A DNA stretch of 64,000 nt from Opitutaceae bacterium EW11 (GCA_003054665.1 QAYY01000013.1:1-64000); one strand, 5' to 3'. Shown: positions 15,784-23,925, counted from the stretch's first letter. Made by a program: numbers and translations. Notes: generated by a model from the sequence alone, not told the origin.

Positions 15784-16575
15784 TCACGGGTCGACTAGCT
15801 GGTACACATCGACCACGGCGCCACTTTGCGTCTGAGCGCCGGCCGCAACCAGGGCGCACCGGTCGCGATTCGGCACCCAACCAGATTCCGCAGGGGCGCC
15901 GCTGTAGGCCCATAGCTGGACCTCTTCCAAGGCGTCCTCAGGGACTCCTGGCGGAAGTTTCACGTGTGGGTTTTCGTATGTGCGCTTTGTTTCCCGGGGC
16001 TTCGAGGTGCTTGTTCTGCCCGCGATTGCTTCTCCGTCTTTATCGATAAGCGCCATGTGGTTGCCGGCTGACGCGACAATCTGCCGCGGCACCCGGTATC
16101 CAAGAATCACTACGTCGCCCTCCTGGTTCAAAACTAGATAAGGGAACTTGGAATTGACGACAACATACGGGAACACGCCTCCCATGTCGCTTCGGATCTG
16201 CGCCAGTTCGGGCACGTCCGCCGGAGCAGTGCGTCCGACAACAAGCACCTGTGGCGTCCGGCGCCCGCCATAAGCGGGCGCAAAGGGGACGGCGGTAGGA
16301 ACACCATCGATCAACGCGATGTGCTGCACCGGCCGCGGCAATGGGAGGACCACGTCGGGCTGCCATGCGCCTCGGAAATAGTAGCGTCCTCGAATGCCCA
16401 TCTCCCGGTCGGCTCTGTAAGCGTTCTCAGAAAGTTCCAAGTCGTAAGTCGCAAGCCTTCCGTTCGCGAAGTTGATGCGATCCGTCAGGGAAGGATCCGA
16501 AGGAACTACTTGGCATCCGGCCAGGGCGCCCATGGTGAGGAGCAGGGCAGGGGAGAGACAATGTGCTGTGCGCAT
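15784..16575 (-). CDS. putative lipoprotein
   Basis: 263 residues with a hydrophobic signal and lipobox LAGC ending at C21, so it is probably lipid-anchored in the cell envelope. The mature part is Pro/Val-rich and beta-like, with PYVVVNSKFPYLVLN near 140; no family is recognised. On the minus strand GAATAC, 12 bp, TAGTAT and then exactly six bases precede the ATG, so the mRNA should be leaderless. It is divergent from another exported protein gene whose promoter has the same design 76 bp away. Confidence 0.7.
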   Translation of the reverse strand: MRTAHCLSPALLLTMGALAGCQVVPSDPSLTDRINFANGRLATYDLELSENAYRADREMGIRGRYYFRGAWQPDVVLPLPRPVQHIALIDGVPTAVPFAPAYGGRRTPQVLVVGRTAPADVPELAQIRSDMGGVFPYVVVNSKFPYLVLNQEGDVVILGYRVPRQIVASAGNHMALIDKDGEAIAGRTSTSKPRETKRTYENPHVKLPPGVPEDALEEVQLWAYSGAPAESGWVPNRDRCALVAAGAQTQSGAVVDVYQLVDP

Positions 16576-16581
16576 AGATTC

Positions 16582-16605
16582 ATACTAGCGCGCCCTGAAG
16601 TATTC
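16582..16605 (-). promoter_or_regulatory. GAAWC-type promoter for lipoprotein gene
   Basis: Minus strand: GAATAC (16605-16600), 12-bp spacer ending GGCGCGC, TAGTAT (16587-16582), then six bases to the ATG. It fits the recurrent RGAAWC-N12-TANNNT pattern except in the hexamer order. Confidence 0.6.
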
Positions 16606-16611
16606 GGGCCC

Positions 16612-16635
16612 AGAAACGTACCGGCGCGGTACCAT
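16612..16635 (+). promoter_or_regulatory. RGAAWC-N12-TANNNT promoter
   Basis: AGAAAC (16612-16617), spacer gtaccGGCGCGG, TACCAT (16630-16635). The -10 box runs into a perfect inverted repeat, so repression at the promoter is likely. Confidence 0.75.
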
Positions 16636-16664
16636 AGAAGTGCCCCGACATGGGCACTTCTATG
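16633..16664. promoter_or_regulatory. perfect 13-bp inverted repeat over TSS and start codon
   Basis: Arms CATAGAAGTGCCC (16633-16645) and GGGCACTTCTATG (16652-16664) around CGACAT. The left arm begins inside the -10 box and the right arm ends with the ATG of the following gene. It could be a repressor operator, or an RNA hairpin that hides the start codon. Confidence 0.75.
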
Positions 16665-17780
16665 AAACTTCCTGTTCTCTCAATTCTTGCCGCTGCGCTG
16701 GCGCTCTGCGGCTCCCAACTCGCCGCGCAGGAAGTCCCTGCGATCACGCCTTTACTGATGGGAGAAGAGATTAAGCCATTCGTGCCGGATCTCTGGTACC
16801 TACAGCAAAATGTTTCCCACGAGCTCGACTACTCGCCGCTCCGCGTCCGCGACAAGCTTGCGGCAGAGGGCTTGATCTACACTGGTTGGGCCGAGCACAT
16901 GCCGCTGGTATGGTACCATCTGGCCGAAGCCAAAGCGCCCGGGCACGGTTTTGAGCAGCTGGAGAAAAACATCTCTGCCGGAGACGCGCCCCAAAAGCTC
17001 CGCGAGGCTGCCTTGGCGCTTGTGGCGAAGTACAGGGCGACGCCGCTGATGGGCATTGTTGTGCGCCTCACTGGGAGAATCACGGCTTTCGATGCCGCGA
17101 GCGGCGCGGCCAAGATCAAGCCGCTCAGCAACGGGAGCGGCATGGAGGTCTATTTCGATTGTGCCCCTTGCGTTCCTGAGGCGATCACGGTGCCGAAGCC
17201 TCTACGCGAGACAGTCTCGGAACTCATGCTAAGCGAGTATGATGCATACCGCGAAGTAGAGGTAGTAGCGCTGTGTAGGGTCGCGTATGAAGCGACTCCT
17301 GAGCGATGGGCGCTCGTTGCGACGGACCGGAAGATTTACCTGCGGGGAAATGACCCGCAGGCCAAGCTATCGCTCGTTTGCGAGGAATCTGAGGCGAGAG
17401 CCGAGGCGACTCTGCCCGCCCTGCCAACTGATCTTTTGGGACGGTTCCGGCTGCGAGTTGCTAAGCAGTGTCTGCCGATCGCGGTGAAGGTAGACGGAAA
17501 GCAGGAAGCAGTGATCACAGACGTCTCCCTCCAGGACGATGGCACGTTTGCTGGGAACTACCGCAACCCTGCAGCCAAATCCGCATTCACTGTCGCAGGA
17601 AAGATCACAGGTTCCACCGTCGAGATTCATGGCGTCTCCTGGATCACGAAGCCGTCCGGCGCATTTGGTGGCCCGGAAGATTTCAAAGCATCTCTGTCGT
17701 TGGACCCGAAAACAAACGCCGCCGAAGGGAAATACAAATGGACAATTTTGGGAGGCGGTAAGCTCCGGCTCCAGCTCTGA
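16662..17780 (+). CDS. exported hypothetical protein
   Basis: 372 residues from ATG 16662. The in-frame ATG at 16650 lies in the loop of the inverted repeat and is less likely. Residues 1-21 are a signal peptide with an Ala-x-Ala cleavage site (QLAAQ). The mature protein has a CAPC pair near residue 165, and its second half reads as beta strands, perhaps an Ig-like or lipocalin-like fold. No family is recognised; periplasmic or surface location is inferred. It is divergent from the lipoprotein gene, and the two may be co-regulated. Confidence 0.7.
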   Translation: MKLPVLSILAAALALCGSQLAAQEVPAITPLLMGEEIKPFVPDLWYLQQNVSHELDYSPLRVRDKLAAEGLIYTGWAEHMPLVWYHLAEAKAPGHGFEQLEKNISAGDAPQKLREAALALVAKYRATPLMGIVVRLTGRITAFDAASGAAKIKPLSNGSGMEVYFDCAPCVPEAITVPKPLRETVSELMLSEYDAYREVEVVALCRVAYEATPERWALVATDRKIYLRGNDPQAKLSLVCEESEARAEATLPALPTDLLGRFRLRVAKQCLPIAVKVDGKQEAVITDVSLQDDGTFAGNYRNPAAKSAFTVAGKITGSTVEIHGVSWITKPSGAFGGPEDFKASLSLDPKTNAAEGKYKWTILGGGKLRLQL

Positions 17781-17838
17781 GGGCCCCCGTCGGTCACCGC
17801 GGGTAGGATTCTGGGGCATGGGCGAAAAACTCAGCTCC

Positions 17839-17862
17839 AGAATCATCACGTCGCGGTAGCAT
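17839..17862 (+). promoter_or_regulatory. RGAAWC-N12-TANNNT promoter
   Basis: AGAATC (17839-17844), spacer atcacGTCGCGG, TAGCAT (17857-17862). The ATG is 21 bases downstream after an A-rich leader without a Shine-Dalgarno. Confidence 0.75.
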
Positions 17863-17883
17863 GTAATACAAACCCAGATACAC

Positions 17884-18646
17884 ATGAGCGATTCGAAGAC
17901 CTACCCGATCACTGGCAACACATATCCTATCCGCGACCAGCTGAAAGCCTGCGGGTGCCGGTGGGACGCAACGAAGAAATATTGGTACGCCACATCCGAG
18001 GAGTGTGCAAAGAAGGCCCAAGCCTTTGTGCCAACTGCCGCCCTGAACTCACCTGCACCGCGGGATATGGGGCCCATCGATGCCAAAGTTGAGGCAGCGA
18101 AGTTTGGCCGCGTGGCGACTTCGGAGAAGACTTCTCAGCACATGCTCAGATCGTTCCGCGGTCAGAGCCGCGTTGGGAATATGTTCCGCGACGAGGATGG
18201 GCTGCAGCTCGTCCTGCGAGCAGGCCGCCCTTACTACCTCACACGCGACATGATCGAGGATTTCGACTGGTTCTCGATGGAACCAGGCTGGTACGTCGAT
18301 TGTGACTGTGTTTCCTGTGGAACTGACAGCAAAAGAGGCAGCGGAGAAGAAAGCTGCTGAAGATGCTGCGACAGAGAAGAAGCGAGTCGAAACGCGGAGA
18401 ATTGCCATCACTGACGCGGTGATCACCGCGGAAACAAACATCCCGCACGAGCAGTTTGTGGCACAGGTTTGCCGAGAAGGAACAAAGAAGCCTCAGATGT
18501 GCTTCTCGCACCTAATCGACACGATCTACAGCGACGGTGTCACGGTTTGGGGCTCTCGGCACATCTACGACATGAACACATTCTATTATCGCCGCGATGA
18601 TGCCGCATTAGCTGCGGAGGCACTCACGCTTGTAGAGAAGAAATGA
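17884..18646 (+). pseudogene. DUF5710-like protein gene, frameshifted
   Basis: The N-terminal 45 residues (YPIRDQLKACGCRWDATKKYWYAT) resemble the DUF5710 module (a short beta-hairpin with RWD...K.WY). The frame stops at 18360, but reading passes smoothly into the frame starting at GTG 18302: ...GWYVD then VTVFPVELTAKEAAEKK. One extra T in GATTGTGAC explains the break, and without it a 253-residue protein results. The C-terminal half is a charged coiled region followed by a small domain near 180-250. The downstream ankyrin-like gene overlaps its stop by 4 bases. Confidence 0.65.
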
Positions 18647-19265
18647 GCGCACGAATAAAGTCTCTTCCCGAGTATCTCCGCGGCAAAAAATCCGCGGGCC
18701 TTCTGTATGACTGCCTCGCGCACGGATACCGGTTTCCGCATGGAATTTTCTCCCGCGAGATCTTAGCTGAGACCAATTGGTGTGGGGGAACGCCCGTCCA
18801 TATCGCTGCCGAGTACGGGGCACTTGCCAGAATTCCACGAGAATTCCTCGACGAATTGGCAACTCCGCAGCGCGACCTGAATGGCAGAACGCCGCTTCAC
18901 GTCGGGGCTCAGCATGCCTTCGATAAAATTCCTGTGCATCTGATCTGTAGTGTGAATCTCGCTTTGGAAGATGCCCAATGTCGCACCGTGTTGCCACTGC
19001 CGTGGCGCATGGCTTCCTTGACCAGATACCAGATGAGTACGTCACAGCAGAGGCTATGCTGAAGCGCGACAGCCGCGGCCGCACGGCGCTGCATTGGGCA
19101 ACTTCGAATCAAGGTTCTGAAATCCCGAGCGAGTTTCTCGCGCCCGAGTTGTTGCTCCTGCAGAGCGAAAATGGTGCTACACCGTTTGAGGAAGTGGTGA
19201 AAAATGGCAGTATGCGGGCACTCGATCCAAGGGACTTCACCGGTGAATATTACGCGCAAGATTGA
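18643..19265 (+). pseudogene. ankyrin-like repeat protein, frameshifted
   Basis: Four repeats of about 33 residues share the pattern (G)RTxLHxAA...IPxEFL: near 18780, 18880, 18970 and 19080. The third is split: CRT is in one frame and VATAVAHGFLDQIP in the next, across ACCGTGTTGCC near 18985-18995. A two-base insertion (or one-base loss) there accounts for it and gives all repeats equal length. Such repeats mediate protein binding. Two relatives lie at 20539 and 25093. Confidence 0.65.
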
Positions 19266-19377
19266 AGTGGACGCCGACCTGCTTGAGGATGCGAAGGAAT
19301 GGGCCACGGCGCTCGCCATGGCGCAGATTCGAACGGTGCGACACAAAAAAGCCGAGGCTCTCGCCTCGGCAGAATGA
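19204..19377 (+). CDS. small helical protein, terminator embedded in 3' end
   Basis: 57 residues from ATG 19204 (or from GTG 19243, giving 44). It overlaps the end of the ankyrin-like gene by about 60 bases. The sequence has a natural acidic helix (VDADLLEDAKEWATALAMAQ). Its last ten codons (KKAEALASAE) are the hairpin that serves as terminator for the convergent minus-strand gene. Function unknown. Confidence 0.5.
   Translation: MAVCGHSIQGTSPVNITRKIEVDADLLEDAKEWATALAMAQIRTVRHKKAEALASAE
19345..19370 (-). terminator. intrinsic terminator, minus strand
   Basis: GCCGAGGC/GCCTCGGC around TCTC, followed on the minus strand by six T. It closes the minus-strand HTH gene ending at 19395 and also codes for the tail of the small plus-strand gene. 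Confidence 0.8.
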
Positions 19378-19394
19378 TCGAATCAGGAGAATGG

Positions 19395-19778
19395 TCACTT
19401 CCTCGGCTTCGTCAGCCCGAGCTCCTTCTTGATGTTGTGCACGCTCGGCAGGGAGATGCCTAGCTCCTTGGCGATCTCAGCGCCGGTCTTCTCCGCTTCA
19501 ACCATTGCCTTAACCTGATCCTTGGTTTCTTGCGTGATCTTCGCGCGCTTACCGCGCTTAGCCGACTTCGCAGCCGGGGCAGCTTTCGATGGCGCTTTGG
19601 TGGAAGCACGTTCGGCCTTCGGTGTTTCGATTGCCTTTAGCGCCTCGATAAGCTGCGAAATAGACTCGTAGCCATAGCGGCTTGGCAGCGTCGCCAGCTC
19701 CGCTGTGCGTTTGGCTTCCAGCTTCTCGAGCTTGGTTCGTGCTGCTTCGATTTCTTTAGCGAATTCGGTCTTAGGCAT
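19395..19778 (-). CDS. coiled-coil plus HTH DNA-binding protein
   Basis: 127 residues from the ATG at 19778; a longer frame upstream lies antisense to the next gene and is rejected. Residues 1-60 are a Glu/Lys/Ala coiled coil and 60-85 a Lys/Ala/Pro linker. Residues 85-122 read as a resolvase-type HTH (TKDQVKAMVEAEKTGAEIAKELGIS...). The layout suggests an oligomeric nucleoid-type or plasmid regulator. It is transcribed alone, divergent from 19881, and ends in a strong terminator. Confidence 0.7.
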   Translation of the reverse strand: MPKTEFAKEIEAARTKLEKLEAKRTAELATLPSRYGYESISQLIEALKAIETPKAERASTKAPSKAAPAAKSAKRGKRAKITQETKDQVKAMVEAEKTGAEIAKELGISLPSVHNIKKELGLTKPRK

Positions 19779-19848
19779 AGTAGGTAGTCGCATATAGAGA
19801 CCTACAAACGAAGCAAGTTTCAAGGGGCCAGTAGAAATCCGGGCCTTC

Positions 19849-19872
19849 GAATCCGTGTCGGCGCGGTACTCT
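19849..19872 (+). promoter_or_regulatory. RGAAWC-type promoter
   Basis: GAATCC (19849-19854; CGAATC if the spacer is 13), spacer gtgtcGGCGCGG, TACTCT (19867-19872). The ATG lies 8 bases after the -10 box, leaving at most about two leader bases. Confidence 0.65.
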
Positions 19873-19880
19873 GTAGATGC

Positions 19881-20189
19881 ATGAAAACAGCATCTACTCC
19901 CGCCGAAATCGCTACCCTGGTCGCGTCGCTCAAACCACACGAGTACCTGTCTTGGTACTGCTCCGCTCGCCGCGAGCTCTTCGTCGCGCGTGCCGGACTT
20001 GAGTGCGGCTACGAAGTCCCTGCGTGGTGCCGCACCGAGGAGGAACTGGAGCGGTGCCGTCCGGAGATCACCGGGGAGCGATTTCTGGCTCTTCAGAGAA
20101 GCGACTATGAAGAGGCAGTTTGGGATCAGCTTGAAGTGGTCCATGCACGAGACCAGCAGGGGCGCCGGAAGCAGTTGGAGGCAGCTTGA
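19881..20189 (+). CDS. hypothetical protein
   Basis: 102 residues, unrecognised; charged, helical, no export signal. It begins 8 bases after a -10 box of the recurrent promoter, so it is nearly leaderless. First of a run of short unknown genes (19881-22545). Confidence 0.6.
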   Translation: MKTASTPAEIATLVASLKPHEYLSWYCSARRELFVARAGLECGYEVPAWCRTEEELERCRPEITGERFLALQRSDYEEAVWDQLEVVHARDQQGRRKQLEAA

Positions 20190-20226
20190 GCTCCAAGGAG
20201 CGGAAAGTCTGTTAAACTCTTAGCAT

Positions 20227-20535
20227 ATGAAACTAGGGAAAAACGCTTTCGCTACTACTACCCGCGGCGGCCACGCCGCAGTGGTTTGGATTCTCGAGAG
20301 GGAAATTGAACTGGCGCCTGGGGAGCGCGTAGATTTTCAGGGTGTCGTTTTTGTGGAGGGACAATGGCTGCCACAATTGTGGGACGCCGTGGGTGGCGCC
20401 CACTCGTGCGCCCTGGATGACTTCGATATCGATGAACCGGTGGAACGAGCCTGGGAAATCCTCCCGGATGGTCAGCTCACCGACGAAACGTCGAGCAACC
20501 AACGAGAGATTGATGATTGGAAAACCGAGGATTAA
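20227..20535 (+). CDS. hypothetical protein
   Basis: 102 residues, unrecognised; predicted beta-rich, very acidic in the last third, with several Trp. A -10-like TGTTAAACT lies 8 bases before the ATG, so it may have its own nearly leaderless transcript. It is followed by the next gene after 3 bases. Confidence 0.6.
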   Translation: MKLGKNAFATTTRGGHAAVVWILEREIELAPGERVDFQGVVFVEGQWLPQLWDAVGGAHSCALDDFDIDEPVERAWEILPDGQLTDETSSNQREIDDWKTED

Positions 20536-20538
20536 TCA

Positions 20539-20994
20539 ATGAGCTCACGCCTTTACTCCGATAGTGACGCTGCAACGTATTTATATGACGCAGCACTGGC
20601 CGGTGAAATTTCTTATGTGCCCATCGAGATGATCACATCTGAGAATCTCATCGCGATAAACGAGTCCGGCCAGACAGTCGCACAAGTGATTATCCTGGAA
20701 GGCGCGTGGGAGCAGCTACTACCTCAGTTTAGAACCCCTGATGTTGTATTTGCTGGGCAGGGCACAGCGCAAGGGTCCGCGTTTGACCTCCTAGCGTATT
20801 ACTCGCTCCTCCATACGCTGCCGCTGGAACCATACTTTCAATTCTATAAACGAATCCGCTGGGAAATCCTGCCAAAACACGGGAAAGACGCTGAACCCTG
20901 CGAGGAAGATCAGGAGTGGCTGAGGGCCGTTTGCGGAGGTTACCTTGAAGGCATGGCCCAGCGGCGCTGGGAAAAACGCCGAGTATGGGACTGA
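20539..20994 (+). CDS. ankyrin-like repeat family protein
   Basis: 151 residues. Residues 14-60 fit the ankyrin-like unit of the neighbouring genes: a helix AALAGEIS, then VPIEMITSENL and NESGQTVAQV. The C-terminal half is Trp/Tyr-rich and different. It is probably a diverged relative of the genes at 18643 and 25093 that keeps about one and a half repeats. It lies 3 bases after the preceding stop and so in the same operon. Partner unknown. Confidence 0.55.
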   Translation: MSSRLYSDSDAATYLYDAALAGEISYVPIEMITSENLIAINESGQTVAQVIILEGAWEQLLPQFRTPDVVFAGQGTAQGSAFDLLAYYSLLHTLPLEPYFQFYKRIRWEILPKHGKDAEPCEEDQEWLRAVCGGYLEGMAQRRWEKRRVWD

Positions 20995-21024
20995 GGGGAC
21001 ACGATTTCGAAAGAAAAACCGTCC

Positions 21025-21048
21025 AGAAACTGGGTGTGTTGCTACGAT
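21025..21048 (+). promoter_or_regulatory. RGAAWC-N12-TANNNT promoter, leaderless start
   Basis: AGAAAC (21025-21030), spacer tgggtGTGTTGC, TACGAT (21043-21048), then GAATAC and ATG at 21055. Six bases between the -10 box and the ATG place the start codon at about +1. Confidence 0.8.
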
Positions 21049-21054
21049 GAATAC

Positions 21055-21441
21055 ATGACCGGCGCACATCCTCCGCAGTTCTCAGCGTTCCTCTGCAACG
21101 ACGGCCTCCGCGACATCAGCGTAGCTCTCCAGCGCCAAGCCGATGGCGCCTGGAGATTCGGTATCTGGGAGGAAGTCACGCTGCCGCTCCAGGGCTTGGA
21201 CAAGGCGCCTCGCTTCCTGGCGCAGCCTGTGCGCCTCGACGGGCGCGGACTGAGCGTCCCGCCGGGTGTTTCGGTGCATGTTTCAAGGTGCGGCGCCACC
21301 TCGGCGCTCGGAGCTGAATCAACCGAGGCACTCCCAACGCTCCTGGAACTGCTGATCCGAAAGGGCCGCGTTTCTGAGGACTGCAAAGCGGCGATCCAGC
21401 AACTGCTCATGCAGGTCCCCGCAGCAAAGGAGGCCGCATGA
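21055..21441 (+). CDS. hypothetical protein (leaderless mRNA)
   Basis: 128 residues from ATG 21055. The in-frame ATG at 21034 precedes the -10 box and cannot be used from this promoter. Unrecognised; it begins with a short beta-rich domain containing QADGAWRFGIWEEV, and a helical C-terminus follows. The next gene overlaps by 4 bases and has a similar opening motif, so they may be distant paralogs. Confidence 0.65.
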   Translation: MTGAHPPQFSAFLCNDGLRDISVALQRQADGAWRFGIWEEVTLPLQGLDKAPRFLAQPVRLDGRGLSVPPGVSVHVSRCGATSALGAESTEALPTLLELLIRKGRVSEDCKAAIQQLLMQVPAAKEAA

Positions 21442-21818
21442 AGGCGCCAATGCCAGGATCTCCGACGCGACTGGAAGAAGCACACGTCGCAGCCTATGGC
21501 GCTCTGCACTCTGGCGCGTTTCTATGCCGCACTGGAACGGGTCGGTTGCTGCTATTTCGCGACTGCTGGGACAGTGACACTGACGGTTACCGATTTGGCT
21601 TTTGCGAAGTCTCCTCCGTGCAAGCCAAGGAAATTCTCCAGGCCGCGAGCACTGGTGAGGCGCGAGATAAGGTCCTTCGCGGAGACTTCCTGCTGAGGCT
21701 GGTCAGCGATGCTCCGGCGTGGGTGGCCAATCTGTTCCGCCGCGAGGTTTTGCCTGAAGTTGGCCTAGTGGCACTGGAGTACCACACTCACGCCGTGCGT
21801 GTGGAGTTGGCGCGCTGA
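21438..21818 (+). CDS. hypothetical protein
   Basis: 126 residues. AAAGGAGG eight bases before the ATG is a strong Shine-Dalgarno, unlike the first gene of this operon. The segment DTDGYRFGFCEVSSV resembles DGAWRFGIWEEV in the upstream protein, suggesting a duplicated small fold. A helical domain follows near 55-105. No known family. Confidence 0.6.
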   Translation: MKAPMPGSPTRLEEAHVAAYGALHSGAFLCRTGTGRLLLFRDCWDSDTDGYRFGFCEVSSVQAKEILQAASTGEARDKVLRGDFLLRLVSDAPAWVANLFRREVLPEVGLVALEYHTHAVRVELAR

Positions 21819-21842
21819 GGGGCGCGCAACTTTCCAACGCCC

Positions 21843-21866
21843 GGAAACTCTGCGTGGTGGTAATCT
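21843..21866 (+). promoter_or_regulatory. RGAAWC-N12-TANNNT promoter
   Basis: GGAAAC (21843-21848), spacer tctgcGTGGTGG, TAATCT (21861-21866). A leader of about 35 bases, almost purely A and C with no Shine-Dalgarno, leads to GTG 21907. Confidence 0.8.
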
Positions 21867-21906
21867 ATACACGTCAGACAAAAAACCAAAAACAGAACAC
21901 ATATCT

Positions 21907-22251
21907 GTGAAAACGAAATTCAAGGTGCAGCATACATCCGAGATCTTCATCGCACTTGTTCGCTCGCTGGAGCGCCTCACTTTCGCTGAGGCAGTTCGCA
22001 TTCAAGCTGCTGAGGACTGCAACGAAATCACGAAGACTGGTCGGTGGGTCACGGGTGCATTAAACGTGGCCGCCCTGAAGGGCGGCGACGATATTCCTGC
22101 AGACATCATCGAGCTCCTTCTCTCGATCGAGGACCACCATCGCATCCGCGAAGATACATGGAGCATGGTGACCCAAGCCCAATTCGATGCGACCAAAGAG
22201 GCCCTTTTTAAAGGCCTCGAGGAGCGCTTCAGCATCGAATCCTCCGAGTAA
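21907..22251 (+). CDS. hypothetical protein
   Basis: 114 residues from GTG 21907; an upstream in-frame ATG (21799) lies before the promoter. It is helical and charged, with no signal, and unrecognised. A GC-rich hairpin (GGCCCGC/GCGGGCC, near 22266-22284) follows the stop and may end the transcript. Confidence 0.6.
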   Translation: MKTKFKVQHTSEIFIALVRSLERLTFAEAVRIQAAEDCNEITKTGRWVTGALNVAALKGGDDIPADIIELLLSIEDHHRIREDTWSMVTQAQFDATKEALFKGLEERFSIESSE

Positions 22252-22302
22252 TCCTCAACGACCCACGGCCCGCCTCGCGGCGGGCCCCAAGGTCCCATCC
22301 AA

Positions 22303-22545
22303 ATGACCACACTAGCAACATTCATAGCCTCTATAATCCGCGTCGAGTTCCTGGCCCGCGTGATCGTCACCGTTGTGACTTTGGTGATCCTCTCGTACAT
22401 CTACATGCATCCGCCGGCACTCCTCGCCCCAGGGATCAATTTCCTCAAGTACACCCTGGTGCCGCTGGTGACCCCATACTGGGACCAGTTTTGCGCCTAC
22501 GTTGCGACAATGGTGCGGGACATTCTGCAGAGCATCGGAGGGTGA
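22303..22545 (+). CDS. small membrane protein
   Basis: 80 residues with a strong hydrophobic helix at about 18-36 and a weaker one at 40-58. Unrecognised. It lies alone between the hairpin after 22251 and the promoter at 22565. No ribosome site is visible; the ATG follows CCATCCAA. Confidence 0.55.
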   Translation: MTTLATFIASIIRVEFLARVIVTVVTLVILSYIYMHPPALLAPGINFLKYTLVPLVTPYWDQFCAYVATMVRDILQSIGG

Positions 22546-22564
22546 TGCAAAAAGAGGCACCCCG

Positions 22565-22588
22565 GGAACCACAGTGTGGTGATACGAT
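22565..22588 (+). promoter_or_regulatory. RGAAWC-type promoter
   Basis: GGAACC (22565-22570), spacer acagtGTGGTGA, TACGAT (22583-22588). The initial transcribed bases GGATAC resemble those at 21049 and 29554. The A-rich leader reaches ATG 22619 without a Shine-Dalgarno. Confidence 0.7.
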
Positions 22589-22618
22589 GGATACGTAAGA
22601 GATAAACTCAATAACCAA

Positions 22619-23527
22619 ATGAAGGACACATACACAGACGCAACTCAACTCGAACTGGCAATTTCCGTGCACGACTCGACGCCGCAGGTCTCTCATGCTC
22701 CTCGTGCCAACTATCGAATCTACGACGAGACCGGCAGTGGTGTTACCGAGGATATCTATGCGAAGGACCTTTCTGAGGCGATAAGGAAGGGGCGCGAGTG
22801 GATCGAAGGCGGCGATTGGGGTGACGATATCGGACGCCGCGAAATCGTGACCATCGATTTACCGTGTTGCGTCCGGGAGATCGTCCGCGACGAAGACGGA
22901 CAAATCGACGAAGACGCGACTGACGACGGTGAGGAGTGGGATTGCTCTGGAACGTACAAATCAGAAGCCCCACGTGGAACGGAGTGCTGTGGTGGTGAAC
23001 ATGATTGGTGCGCACCACAGCACGTCGTTGGTGGCTGCGACAGTAACCCAGGTTGCTGGTCGCAGGGAGGCACCTCCATGCTATTCCGCCGTGTCTGCAG
23101 AAACTGCGGTCGCTATAGCGAAACTACATACGCGGGATCGCAGCGGAATTACGGCGAACCGACAGAGGTGGAGGAGGTTCTGGATCGCGATGAGGACAGC
23201 GAGGCGTGGATTCGCGAGCAGCATGCGGACGACGACGGTTATCTCCCGGAGTGGCTCGCCGAAGAACTCGGAGACAATGAGTCGACGCGTGGGCAGATCG
23301 AGGAGGCCGTGGAGGAACTAGAAACCGAGGCCAAGGAATTTCCTAAGCTGCTCAAGAGGATCAAAGCCATTGAATGGAACTCGCTCTCGAGAGACCAAGC
23401 GGTTGACGAGTTGGAGGGCATTCGCGAGCGACTCGAGGAGTTAAAACGGAGGAGTGACGAAAAGCGCACCACAAATCCCGCTGTGGCTATATGCTTAGCT
23501 GGCTCACACGAACCAAATCTCAACTGA
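22619..23527 (+). CDS. acidic cysteine-rich hypothetical protein
   Basis: 302 residues, strongly acidic. Residues 80-180 contain about ten Cys, including DLPCCVREI, TECCGGEHDWC and CRNCGRYSE, consistent with metal binding. The C-terminal 110 residues form a Glu/Arg coiled coil. It is unrecognised as a family. The first gene of a short operon with 23542, expressed from the recurrent promoter. Confidence 0.6.
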   Translation: MKDTYTDATQLELAISVHDSTPQVSHAPRANYRIYDETGSGVTEDIYAKDLSEAIRKGREWIEGGDWGDDIGRREIVTIDLPCCVREIVRDEDGQIDEDATDDGEEWDCSGTYKSEAPRGTECCGGEHDWCAPQHVVGGCDSNPGCWSQGGTSMLFRRVCRNCGRYSETTYAGSQRNYGEPTEVEEVLDRDEDSEAWIREQHADDDGYLPEWLAEELGDNESTRGQIEEAVEELETEAKEFPKLLKRIKAIEWNSLSRDQAVDELEGIRERLEELKRRSDEKRTTNPAVAICLAGSHEPNLN

Positions 23528-23541
23528 ATCACTGCCAAAAG

Positions 23542-23916
23542 ATGAATACCACTGAGAATAGTTCAACCCTCACGCCGACCGCCGCTGCTCCCGCTTCGCC
23601 GAAGTGGCACCGGCTCGTCAACGCGACCAAGAACAACATTGTCGCTGAGACTGAGCGAGCCATTCGGCTCACCGTGCCGAAAACCGATTTTGAGGTATGG
23701 CTCCCCAAGAAGTTGGTGCGTCAGTTTCCCAACTGGCAGATCACCGTCAGTGTTGCCTCTGACATGACCCTTAAGCTCCAAAAAATGGGTAAGGGAAAAT
23801 GGAACAGGCGCACCGCAGTCGAGGAGAAGACCATGACCGGTGACCAGTTTGCGGCTTACTGGGACGCAAACAGTCCCCAGCCAAAAGCCGACGTTCAAGA
23901 GACGTCCTCCGATTAA
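23542..23916 (+). CDS. hypothetical protein
   Basis: 124 residues from ATG 23542, fifteen bases after the previous stop. A Thr/Ser/Pro/Ala-rich N-terminus (1-25) precedes a compact basic segment (VPKTDFEVWLPKKLVRQFPNW) that looks folded; the tail is acidic. Unrecognised. A small nucleic-acid-binding role is possible but unsupported. Confidence 0.55.
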   Translation: MNTTENSSTLTPTAAAPASPKWHRLVNATKNNIVAETERAIRLTVPKTDFEVWLPKKLVRQFPNWQITVSVASDMTLKLQKMGKGKWNRRTAVEEKTMTGDQFAAYWDANSPQPKADVQETSSD

Positions 23917-23925
23917 ACAATTTCC

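Noticed and set aside
19779-20144. Long upstream extension of the minus-strand HTH gene
   Set aside because: It lies antisense to the gene at 19881 and reads as a shadow; the ATG at 19778 fits the conserved part.
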